A stretch of DNA of 5,201 bases from an archaeon MnTg01 (GCA_008974855.1 BFAR01000168.1:1-5201), one strand, 5' to 3'. Counted from the first letter of the stretch, positions 1 through 5,157 are shown. A program made the numbers and translations. The notes: generated by a model from the sequence alone, not told the origin.

Positions 1-188
1 CGTACAGTTACCTGAATTTCCCTGTCTACAAAATTTACTTTTTCAATAGTAATTTCTGGTAAAGGTATGCCTAGATCTAGCATATCTGAGCCTGGACCAA
101 AAATGTAGGCAATCAAAAGTATCACTAATACAAAAGGGATAATTCCACTTGCCACTAGCTTTGCTCTAGAATTTTGGTTAACTTCCAT
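1..188 (-). CDS. N-terminal part of a membrane protein, probably a ZIP-family metal transporter (partial)
   Basis: Only the first 62 codons are in the window; the gene runs off the left edge. The protein begins with a short polar stretch containing R8 and K10, then a hydrophobic helix at about residues 12-30 that ends in FGPGSD. A beta-rich segment follows (LPEITIEKVNFVDREIQVTV), which looks like the start of a small Ig-like domain outside the membrane. From memory, thaumarchaeal ZIP-type divalent-metal transporters carry this kind of N-terminal helix plus Ig-like domain before the transporter core, often beside a multicopper oxidase. The core itself is not visible, so this is an inference. 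The start ATG lies inside the last codons of the upstream oxidase gene (11-bp overlap, ATGGAAGTTAA), so the two are surely one transcript and probably translationally coupled. Alternative: a membrane-anchored Ig-like protein with no transport function. Confidence 0.6.
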   Translation of the reverse strand, partial: MEVNQNSRAKLVASGIIPFVLVILLIAYIFGPGSDMLDLGIPLPEITIEKVNFVDREIQVTV

Positions 189-1239
189 ATTCTATTCCGG
201 TTTGTGATTCTTGATCTGAATTATCATTTACCTGAAATATTCCAACCCATCCCTTTTCTGAGAATTCAACTTTGTGTGCATGGAATAGATATTTTCCGGG
301 ATATTCATATTTGAATTCCATAATACCTCTTTCGCCTTGAGAGAGTGTTATCATATCAGTGTATGCAGAAGGAACCCGATAAGTTCCTGTAGGATAATAG
401 TCAAAGAGATTACCATGCATGTGAAGATTGTTTATTTGATCGAATTCAAGTATGTTAATTACGTAAACTCTGATTAGCTCATCTTTGTTAATTTGAATTG
501 GATTGTTCTGATAATAAAACGGAACTGAGTTTGCAGCATAGGTATTATTTTCAGTATCAAAGTCAGTATCAAATCCATTTAGTACCATTACCATTTCATC
601 CGCTAGTGGTTTGCCCTCTTTTGGATCTACAATGTAGACACCATACAAACCGCGTGCTATGTGTTCTTCAACAGGCATTACGTGACAATGGTACATATGA
701 ACCCCAACAGGTCCAGCGATGAATTCGTATGTGAATTCTCCTCCACCTGGTCCAACCATTTCAAAGACTCCATCCATTTCTGCTGGATGAATTCCATGAA
801 AATGTATTGTGTGTGTCTTTTCGCCGTTATTGATAAATTTCACACGTAGGAGATCCCCCTCTGTTGCTCTGATGGTAGGACCTGGAACGGTTCCATTATA
901 GGTCCAGACATTGAAAAATACTCCTGGCGATATTTCCATAACTTTGGTATCTTCAGCGATTATAGTAAATTCACGTAATGTCCTGCCATCTTCTAATTTC
1001 GAAACCTTTCCATAATTGAATTCACGTAAAAACTTGTCTGGTTCAAAGTCAACAGTGGCAGCTGCATATACCGGATCTAATACCTCACCTGTTGTTTTTA
1101 CAATTACGCCGTTATGTGTAACAAAGACTTTCTCTTCTTGCTGTGCACTAATCCCTTCTGGAAATACAAAATAAAGTGCAGATGCGACAATAGCTATAGC
1201 TAAAATGGAGATCATAAAACTTGTTTTAGAATTCATCAT
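178..1239 (-). CDS. Two-domain multicopper oxidase, type C (laccase/ferroxidase-like), exported
   Basis: This 353-aa protein has an N-terminal signal or anchor helix at about residues 8-26 with a possible cleavage site after ISA (A32), so it should act outside the membrane. Two cupredoxin domains follow. Domain 1 has H143-T-I-H146-F-H148-G and H184-C185-H186 ... H193 ... L198. Domain 2 has H273-M-H275-G and H320-A-H322 with no copper-binding Cys. The eight HxH histidines make a complete type 2/type 3 trinuclear cluster. The type 1 copper ligands are H143, C185 and H193, with Leu198 at the axial position. One type 1 site in domain 1 only is the definition of 'type C' two-domain oxidases such as the trimeric Nitrosomonas europaea blue copper oxidase, whose clusters sit at subunit interfaces. 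Such enzymes oxidise an electron donor or metal and reduce O2 to water. NirK is ruled out: its catalytic Asp is replaced by H146, and the extra cluster histidines are present. The substrate is unknown. The start could equally be the second ATG (1236). The gene overlaps the next one by 11 bp and is preceded by a TATA box and an operator-like array. Confidence 0.93.
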   Translation of the reverse strand: MMNSKTSFMISILAIAIVASALYFVFPEGISAQQEEKVFVTHNGVIVKTTGEVLDPVYAAATVDFEPDKFLREFNYGKVSKLEDGRTLREFTIIAEDTKVMEISPGVFFNVWTYNGTVPGPTIRATEGDLLRVKFINNGEKTHTIHFHGIHPAEMDGVFEMVGPGGGEFTYEFIAGPVGVHMYHCHVMPVEEHIARGLYGVYIVDPKEGKPLADEMVMVLNGFDTDFDTENNTYAANSVPFYYQNNPIQINKDELIRVYVINILEFDQINNLHMHGNLFDYYPTGTYRVPSAYTDMITLSQGERGIMEFKYEYPGKYLFHAHKVEFSEKGWVGIFQVNDNSDQESQTGIEYGS

Positions 1240-1263
1240 TTTATATGAATTTAAGTCAGTTGT

Positions 1264-1271
1264 TATTTAAA
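1264..1271 (-). promoter_or_regulatory. TATA box of the oxidase operon (leaderless promoter)
   Basis: On the minus strand the octamer reads TTTAAATA and is centred about 28 bp upstream of the oxidase ATG at 1239. In archaea transcription starts about 25-27 bp from the TATA centre. The transcript should therefore begin within a few bases of the start codon, as is common for leaderless thaumarchaeal mRNAs. There is no Shine-Dalgarno motif in front of the gene, which agrees. The box overlaps the adjacent palindrome by 3 bp. Confidence 0.6.
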
Positions 1272-1290
1272 TTTAGCCTAGGCTAAATTT
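1269..1290. promoter_or_regulatory. Perfect 22-bp palindrome over the BRE/TATA region of the oxidase promoter
   Basis: Each half reads AAATTTAGCCT towards the centre, and all 22 positions are self-complementary. The core is TTAG-CCTAGG-CTAA. It covers the place where TFB would contact DNA just upstream of the TATA box and includes the first bases of the box. A dimeric protein bound here would block TBP/TFB, so repression is the simplest role. The TTAG/CTAA arms resemble the half-sites of iron- and manganese-sensing DtxR/IdeR-family operators (DtxR consensus arms TTAGG and CCTAA), although the arm spacing differs. The regulator identity is inferred. Confidence 0.65.
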
Positions 1291-1325
1291 CTTAGCGCTG
1301 TCTAATTTTATTAGGTTTGGCTAAT
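1269..1325. promoter_or_regulatory. Array of three TTAG-N6-CTAA operator-like inverted repeats, 19-bp period
   Basis: The inverted repeat TTAG-N6-CTAA occurs at 1273-1286, 1292-1305 and 1311-1324, so successive copies start exactly 19 bp apart. Site 1 is a perfect palindrome. Site 2 (CTTAGC-GCTG-TCTAAT) and site 3 (ATTAGG-TTTG-GCTAAT) match in the TTAG and CTAA arms and diverge in the middle. No fourth copy lies one period to either side. Sites 2 and 3 lie upstream of the TATA box with respect to the oxidase, so the array points at the minus-strand operon. The divergent 195-aa gene starts more than 180 bp away. Evenly phased copies suggest side-by-side binding of several regulator dimers. Confidence 0.6.
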
Positions 1326-1341
1326 ATTTGAATTTCCTTCA

Positions 1342-1398
1342 TAAAACAGGAAAAAACCGAGATTTTGCCCTTATTCTGAGGCTAAAACAGGAGAAAAA
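1342..1398 (+). repeat. Imperfect short direct repeat TAAAACAGGARAAA in the intergenic region
   Basis: TAAAACAGGAAAAA at 1342 and TAAAACAGGAGAAA at 1383 are 41 bp apart, with one mismatch over 14 bases. They lie between the operator array and the promoter of the 195-aa gene. They may be regulatory or chance in an A-rich stretch. Apart from these copies, the operators and the TATA-like boxes, nothing recognisable is seen between 1240 and 1507. Confidence 0.3.
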
Positions 1399-1426
1399 GC
1401 ATTAAAGCTTGGTTTATTGATGAAAC

Positions 1427-1440
1427 TTTTTAAAAAATAA
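1427..1440 (+). promoter_or_regulatory. TATA-like box upstream of the 195-aa secreted protein gene
   Basis: TTTTTAAAAAATAA is the best archaeal TATA-like element upstream of the gene at 1508. Its centre (about 1433) predicts transcription starting near 1459-1461, which leaves a leader of about 48 nt. That predicted start coincides with an ATG opening an 18-codon reading frame. A weaker AT-rich stretch near 1477-1487 would fit a leaderless transcript of the 195-aa gene. Confidence 0.35.
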
Positions 1441-1458
1441 TTTATTTGCTAATCTCAA

Positions 1459-1515
1459 ATGATTCTTCCAAAGACCAAAATAACTTACCGCATACTAGAA
1501 TATTCTAATGGTTGA
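1459..1515 (+). other. Possible upstream mini-ORF (18 codons) overlapping the next gene's start
   Basis: ATG at 1459 opens the frame MILPKTKITYRILEYSNG, ending with TGA at 1513-1515. The ATG of the 195-aa gene (1508) lies inside its last codons in another frame. The ATG sits 26 bp from the centre of the best TATA-like box, the spacing expected for a leaderless mRNA. The main gene lacks a Shine-Dalgarno motif, so re-initiation after this mini-ORF would explain its translation. Chance is also plausible for so short a frame. Confidence 0.25.
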
Positions 1516-2095
1516 ATTCAATTTCTTCAAAAGCGGAATTTTTATTCTAGTGATTACGGTCACAATTTTTTTAGGCTATAATTTTGCATCTGGCTTTACT
1601 GTAAGTGAATTTGTATACAAATATCAAGACCGATTTTCTGTAGGGCAAGACATTGATGTTCTAGTAAAAGTCAAAGGAGGACCATCAACTGAGGATCCAG
1701 CAAAGCGAGCACGTGAAATTCGTTATTATCAATCGGGAGTTTTGAAGTTTGTTCACTTTGCAGGTGCAAAAAATGTCAAATCTGATACATGGTACAACGA
1801 GTTTACTGGAACCATGACTACTTCACTAGCAGAACATATTGCAACACGTAACGATGTAATTTCAGTAACAATTCTTGTAACAAATGAGCAGATTGGACCA
1901 AAACCATGTTCAAAAATCGGGCCAGATGCTGATTTGTATGTCTGTGATCTTTATGGTAAAATTTCTGAATCAAATATTCCAGAATGGGTAAAAAACAATG
2001 TTATGTGGTGGTCTGCTGGAAAAATATCTGATAATGACTTTGTATCTGGAATTCAATACCTTATAGAAAATGGAATTATTCAAATTTCATCCTAG
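1508..2095 (+). CDS. Secreted or anchored thaumarchaeal protein with C-terminal W/ISD module, function unknown
   Basis: The 195-aa product begins with a signal or anchor helix at about residues 10-27, so the rest lies outside the membrane. Residues 30-130 look like a beta-sandwich (alternating strands such as DIDVLVKVKGG and VISVTILVTN). C134 and C146 could form a disulfide. Residues 157-193 are the module common in exported thaumarchaeal proteins: IPEWVKNN, then WW at 167-168, GKISDNDF, and a final helix ending YLIENGII. The module's function is not known to me; a role in surface binding or complex assembly is a guess. An in-frame TAG at 1496-1498 fixes the ATG at 1508 as the first possible start. 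The gene converges with the 237-aa gene (60 bp between stops). The 369-aa gene downstream carries the same module, which suggests related roles. No enzyme motif is visible. Confidence 0.85.
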   Translation: MVEFNFFKSGIFILVITVTIFLGYNFASGFTVSEFVYKYQDRFSVGQDIDVLVKVKGGPSTEDPAKRAREIRYYQSGVLKFVHFAGAKNVKSDTWYNEFTGTMTTSLAEHIATRNDVISVTILVTNEQIGPKPCSKIGPDADLYVCDLYGKISESNIPEWVKNNVMWWSAGKISDNDFVSGIQYLIENGIIQISS

Positions 2096-2105
2096 ATCGT
2101 AAAGT

Positions 2106-2119
2106 AATTTTGCAAAATT
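2106..2119. other. Perfect 14-bp palindrome between convergent genes
   Basis: AATTTTGCAAAATT lies 10 bp after the stop of the 195-aa gene and 36 bp beyond the stop of the 237-aa gene. On either strand it gives a run of four T, and more T-rich sequence follows on the minus strand. Archaeal termination relies mainly on oligo-T, so it may contribute to bidirectional termination. It has no loop, so a stable RNA hairpin is unlikely. Confidence 0.25.
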
Positions 2120-2155
2120 GAAAGTTTTAACTGAATATTTTAAGAATAAAGGGTC

Positions 2156-2869
2156 TTATTGTAAAATAATTGGAATATCAATTTCATATTCATGAATTCC
2201 ATCAGTGGCATGCACTTGATACCATCCACTTGTAATGGTATCAGGTATTTTCCAATGCAAATAAAGAATTCCATCTGTGTTGGTTTGTGTCATCATAAAC
2301 TCAACCTCGCCTAACGTGTTTGAAATTGTAATTTCCACGTTATGAAATCCATGCCAACCATATCCATTAAAAATTAGATACTCCTCGTCATAAATGGTAT
2401 CAGACGTAATGCTCATTCCTAGCCCCTCGTAAAGTGGATACTCTTTTCTGTATTCTTTTAACGGAGCAAATTGAGGAATCTCTTTTTTTGCCGAAGTGGT
2501 AAAAATGGTTTCAAGATCTTCAAGGCTTGCAGCCCATCCAATATCAACAAGTCTTTGAACATTTTCAGACTTTACACAAGCTGGATGCCAGTTTGATAAC
2601 TTTAAAACAAATACAGAATTAGGTTGACAAGTAATTTTGTGAATAGGAATTCCCAGATTATATTGCCCCATGGGAGTATTACTATTTTTAGGAATAGAAT
2701 ATGATGATTCTTCCTTAGAGACTTCATCACATAGCTTATCTCCACAGACTATAGGTGAATTAGTTACATGCTTTTTTTTGAATTCAATTATGTTTGTTCC
2801 CCCTTCAGCTAAACTAACTGGTAGCCCTAGGGAAATTAGAATGATTAGAAATAATAACAAATAACTCAT
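2156..2869 (-). CDS. Secreted thaumarchaeal protein with PACVK-type Cys module and Ig-like C-terminus, function unknown
   Basis: The 237-aa product starts with a clear signal peptide (residues 1-21, likely cleavage after SLA). A VCGDKLC motif follows at 41-47. Next is a module at about 79-113: C81, a strand VFVLKL, then HPACVK (C98) and a helix ending DIGWA. From memory, this C-x16-C module recurs in many exported proteins of ammonia-oxidising archaea, often next to VCGD-x-LC. Residues 150-235 read as one Ig-like or macroglobulin-like beta-sandwich: strands around YLIFNGYG, NVEITISN, TDGILYLHWKIP and GWYQVHATDG. There is no catalytic motif. An extracellular binding or structural role is an inference. 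The gene is divergent from the 369-aa gene, with 12 bp between start codons, so their promoters are interlocked. It converges with the 195-aa gene. Confidence 0.85.
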   Translation of the reverse strand: MSYLLLFLIILISLGLPVSLAEGGTNIIEFKKKHVTNSPIVCGDKLCDEVSKEESSYSIPKNSNTPMGQYNLGIPIHKITCQPNSVFVLKLSNWHPACVKSENVQRLVDIGWAASLEDLETIFTTSAKKEIPQFAPLKEYRKEYPLYEGLGMSITSDTIYDEEYLIFNGYGWHGFHNVEITISNTLGEVEFMMTQTNTDGILYLHWKIPDTITSGWYQVHATDGIHEYEIDIPIILQ

Positions 2870-2898
2870 AATAAAATTTAGTTGAAATTCAATTTTAT
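2848..2898. promoter_or_regulatory. Interlocked divergent core promoters
   Basis: Start codons of the divergent genes are at 2869 (minus) and 2882 (plus). For the minus gene, ATAAAATT (2891-2898, read on the minus strand) is centred about 26 bp upstream of the ATG. For the plus gene, GAAATAATAA (2848-2857) is centred about 29 bp upstream of the TTG. Both fit leaderless transcription, and each box lies in the first codons of the opposite gene. The boxes are judged by position and AT-richness only. Confidence 0.35.
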
Positions 2899-3991
2899 CC
2901 TTCCTATAATTATTACATTAGCTATTATTGGAACTCCTTTGGTCTTTGCCATAAACTTACCGTCAACTGATAACGATTTGGATTTGATTACTCTAGAGAT
3001 AATAGATATTCAGATTCTTTTATTAAAAGATACTCCAGGGGATTATCTTAATAATGCAGATCTTGTTAAAATAACAATCAAAGTTACTAATGATGATCTA
3101 GATTATTTTTTGTTGAATGATAATATGATAAAATTATGGGTAATGGAACCGGATTATAGAAAAAGTACTCCAGACAAAGAGGCATTTGATCTTGTTGATA
3201 ACTATTCTACAATTTATGATGATGAGCTTGAAGTCATTTATGACAACTTACAGTCTCGGGAGCTTTTTGAAGAGTGTGATTGGATTATCGAAAGAATTAG
3301 AATTGAGCAATCAAAAGAAATCACAGTTTGTTATAATATTTTACGAAGTTGGAATAATGAAGTTCTAAATATTGATGGTGAAAAACAATACTATCTTGTT
3401 ATGATGAATAATCAACAAAAAACATCATGTCCTAATTGTAAGAAAATACATTTGTCTACTTTAGAACCAACTCTAAAATATCAGATTCCAAGCTGGGTTC
3501 AAAACCTCTTTGAGTGGCACCAACTAGGAATAATTTCAGATCAAGAGTTTGAATATTCCATCGAGTATCTTGTTTCTGCAGGTATAATCCCTGAAGAGAA
3601 AGAGAAGATCCAGCCAGTATCTACTTTGGAAAATAAGAATCTGCAGCTAAAAGAACATCAAGCAAGACTTTCTTTGGCCCAGCAAAATAATCTTTATGTT
3701 AGTGCAATGAGATTTTATGAAACAAACCACTCTGAAAATGTTTCTGGAGTAATATGCAAAAAGCAAAACAATGTAGTGACTTTATCTGGGGATTTTACCA
3801 ACGATGATGCTTACTATAAAGCAGTGTTTTTCAAGATACTTGTATTTGATGAATTAAATAATGTCGTATCAACTGGACTTTCAAAAATTGTAGATGTCAT
3901 CCCAGGAGAGTTTAGGCATTTTTCAGTATCTACACCTTACAAAGGCAAGATAAACAGTTGTTTTGTATTGATAGATTCTAAATTTCCTTAG
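2882..3991 (+). CDS. Large exported thaumarchaeal protein with W/ISD module and C-terminal FxLYD-like domain, TTG start
   Basis: The 369-aa product has a signal peptide at residues 1-23 (KFNFILPIIITLAIIGTPLVFA). An N-terminal beta-rich domain, about 35-195, includes ITVCYNI, YYLVMMNNQQ and a C183-P-N-C186 pair that could bind metal or form a disulfide. The thaumarchaeal module is at 202-237 (IPSWVQN, then W212, GIISDQEF, and YLVSAGII). A charged linker (about 238-268) leads to a C-terminal domain at 270-369, with C292 and C360 possibly pairing. That domain resembles FxLYD-type beta domains (LSGDFTNDD, YYKAVFFKILVFD, DVIPGEFRHFSV). The start is fixed by an in-frame TAG at 2879-2881 and the signal peptide just after it. 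TTG at 2882 is the only plausible start codon, since the next in-frame ATG is at residue 82. The role is probably on the cell surface, partner unknown. The 177-aa gene follows after 26 bp. Confidence 0.85.
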   Translation: MKFNFILPIIITLAIIGTPLVFAINLPSTDNDLDLITLEIIDIQILLLKDTPGDYLNNADLVKITIKVTNDDLDYFLLNDNMIKLWVMEPDYRKSTPDKEAFDLVDNYSTIYDDELEVIYDNLQSRELFEECDWIIERIRIEQSKEITVCYNILRSWNNEVLNIDGEKQYYLVMMNNQQKTSCPNCKKIHLSTLEPTLKYQIPSWVQNLFEWHQLGIISDQEFEYSIEYLVSAGIIPEEKEKIQPVSTLENKNLQLKEHQARLSLAQQNNLYVSAMRFYETNHSENVSGVICKKQNNVVTLSGDFTNDDAYYKAVFFKILVFDELNNVVSTGLSKIVDVIPGEFRHFSVSTPYKGKINSCFVLIDSKFP

Positions 3992-4017
3992 ATTATGTGA
4001 AAAACAAGTTTTAACTA

Positions 4018-4551
4018 ATGGGGTTTTTCAAAAACAATATGGACAGACCTTTGATTTTTTTGATAATAGTAGGTACACTCATCGCAGGAGGAATTATTCT
4101 ATCTTTTTACAGTTCACAACTTACAACTAAAAATATCTTAGTCAAAGAAGAAAATATACTTCCAGATTCATCATTAGAAGTATCAATAGAGTTAGATCCA
4201 TCAGTTGGAGATACTGGTGTGGTTGCTGTAGTTGTGATAGAAAATTTTGAAAAAGATACCATTTCTTTTTCAGTTTTTGATCCTCTTGGCTCTAAAATTA
4301 TTTCAAAAATAGCTGAGAAAGAATCAACTGAAGAACGATTTGAAATCACTTCTGGGGGGACGTATAAACTAGAAACACAAAATTCTGGAATTAAAGAATC
4401 CAAAGTAGTTGTAGGGTTGGGTTACATGCCAGATGAAGGTACCCGATTAATTGGAGTTATGGGAACAGCTATCCTAATTTCTGGATTAATTGGGATAGTC
4501 GGAATTGGTGTTTATTCAATTCGAAACAGACAAAAAAATAAGCTTAGTTAA
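4018..4551 (+). CDS. Membrane protein with two helices flanking a GOLD-like beta domain, function unknown
   Basis: The 177-aa product has a first membrane helix at about residues 11-31 and a second at about 144-167, followed by a basic tail (RNRQKNK). The tail predicts cytosolic ends and an external middle. The middle, about 40-137, is a beta-sandwich: SLEVSIELDPS, GVVAVVVIENF, ISFSVFDPLGSKI, then FEITSGGTYKLETQNSG and KVVVGLGY. The order 'FSVxDPxG ... FEIxxGGTYxLExxNSG' resembles the GOLD domain of emp24/p24-type proteins, which bind other proteins; the similarity is by eye. ATG 4018 is used; ATG at codon 8 (4039) would also keep the helix. It probably shares a transcript with the 369-aa gene 26 bp upstream and may anchor or assist it, which is an inference. 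Its last 8 bp overlap the end of the convergent winged-helix gene. Confidence 0.82.
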   Translation: MGFFKNNMDRPLIFLIIVGTLIAGGIILSFYSSQLTTKNILVKEENILPDSSLEVSIELDPSVGDTGVVAVVVIENFEKDTISFSVFDPLGSKIISKIAEKESTEERFEITSGGTYKLETQNSGIKESKVVVGLGYMPDEGTRLIGVMGTAILISGLIGIVGIGVYSIRNRQKNKLS

Positions 4552-4864
4552 GATAACTATCCATTTTTGCTAATCCGTCTTCTACATCTTCAAAGTTTTT
4601 ATCTTCTTCAACAAGCTTTGCTAATTTTTCAGCATCTGCAGTAACAATAATTTTATTATCATTTTTTTTCTCATTTACAAAACTATGTTCTAGGAGATAA
4701 GACAGTCTTTCACGGATTTCATTTTCAGATATTTGTAGCTTATCCACCAAGTATGATAATTCTTTTCCACCATCTTCTAATTCAGCTAATATTTCAGAAG
4801 TGTCTGGATTAAACATACTATCAAGTATTTTTTCTTTATTGTAAGTGGAATCCATTAGTATCAC
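4544..4864 (-). CDS. Small winged-helix (ArsR-like) protein, probable transcription regulator
   Basis: The 106-aa acidic protein has no signal peptide and should be cytosolic. It shows the order of a winged helix-turn-helix: helices at about 9-17 (KEKILDSMF) and 21-30 (DTSEILAELE), a helix YLVDKLQI (38-45), a recognition helix SENEIRERLSYLLEHSF (46-62), and a hairpin wing VNEKKNDNKIIVTA (63-76). A C-terminal helical tail of about 30 residues could support dimerisation. No cysteine or His cluster is present, so it is not an obvious metal sensor. The start is either GTG at 4864, giving a 4-bp GTGA overlap with the upstream gene, or ATG at 4855, giving 103 aa; the ATG form is quite possible. It is translated after the 98-aa gene from the same transcript. 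The target is unknown. It might instead be an adaptor using the fold for protein contacts. Confidence 0.78.
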   Translation of the reverse strand: MILMDSTYNKEKILDSMFNPDTSEILAELEDGGKELSYLVDKLQISENEIRERLSYLLEHSFVNEKKNDNKIIVTADAEKLAKLVEEDKNFEDVEDGLAKMDSYLN

Positions 4865-5157
4865 AAACTAAGGTTGGAGTTTAAAACCTTTCTTGTTTTA
4901 GCAAGATAATCATGTACAAGAACTTTATCCATGTTTTCTTGGTTAATATGATAAGTTTTACCCTTTAGTTCTTTTTCAATATCTTCTGCATATTTCAAAA
5001 GCTCTTTTTCCTCACTAACTACAATAATATCTATATCAATTCCTGCACGTTTACATTTCTTGGCTTCAAAAATCGTTCTATCCTTAATTTTAGAATCTAT
5101 CTTTTTGTATCGATAGCAAAGATAGACTAAACTTCCTTCATTGATGTCAAGTGTCAT
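4861..5157 (-). CDS. Small alpha/beta protein of unknown function, possibly extending past the right edge
   Basis: I do not recognise this 98-aa protein. It has no signal peptide or membrane helix. A strand (SLVYLCYRYKK, 9-19) is followed by a helix rich in Lys with C35, a hydrophobic strand IDIDIIVVS (40-48) and a helix EEKELLKYAEDIEKEL (49-64). A short strand KTYHI and a C-terminal helix come after. The beta-alpha-beta order suggests a small Rossmann- or nuclease-like fold, without assignable catalytic residues. The start at ATG 5157 is supported by AGAGGA 8 nt upstream (5165-5170), a Shine-Dalgarno-like motif rare in this window. However, the frame stays open for 14 more codons to the window edge, so a longer protein is possible. 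It overlaps the winged-helix gene by 4 bp if GTG 4864 is used, so they form an operon. Confidence 0.7.
   Translation of the reverse strand: MTLDINEGSLVYLCYRYKKIDSKIKDRTIFEAKKCKRAGIDIDIIVVSEEKELLKYAEDIEKELKGKTYHINQENMDKVLVHDYLAKTRKVLNSNLSL

Noticed and set aside
71..80. 10-bp palindrome CTAGATCTAG
   Set aside because: It sits inside coding sequence of the transporter-like gene (codons for Leu-Asp-Leu), shows no TTAG-N6-CTAA spacing, and is short enough to be chance.
498..849. Open frames of 74 and 62 codons on the plus strand
   Set aside because: They lie entirely antisense to the copper-ligand region of the oxidase, have no signal or domain character, and carry no promoter; they are shadows of the real gene.
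178..1239. Annotation of the oxidase as copper nitrite reductase NirK
   Set aside because: The NirK catalytic Asp is replaced by His (H146), HCH and HxH pairs for a full trinuclear cluster are present, and the axial Met is Leu; these are laccase-type features.
1381..1452. Further half-sites GCTAA near 1381 and 1447 as extra copies of the operator array
   Set aside because: Neither has a TTAG arm at the required 6-bp gap, and they are not in the 19-bp phase.
1240..1507. Possible small RNA or tRNA in the longest intergenic region
   Set aside because: No cloverleaf, GTTC-type T-loop or GC-rich stem is seen; the stretch is AT-rich and explained by operators and promoters.
4107..4403. 98-codon open frame on the minus strand
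   Set aside because: It is antisense to the beta domain of the 177-aa membrane protein, with Ser/Thr-rich content typical of a shadow frame.
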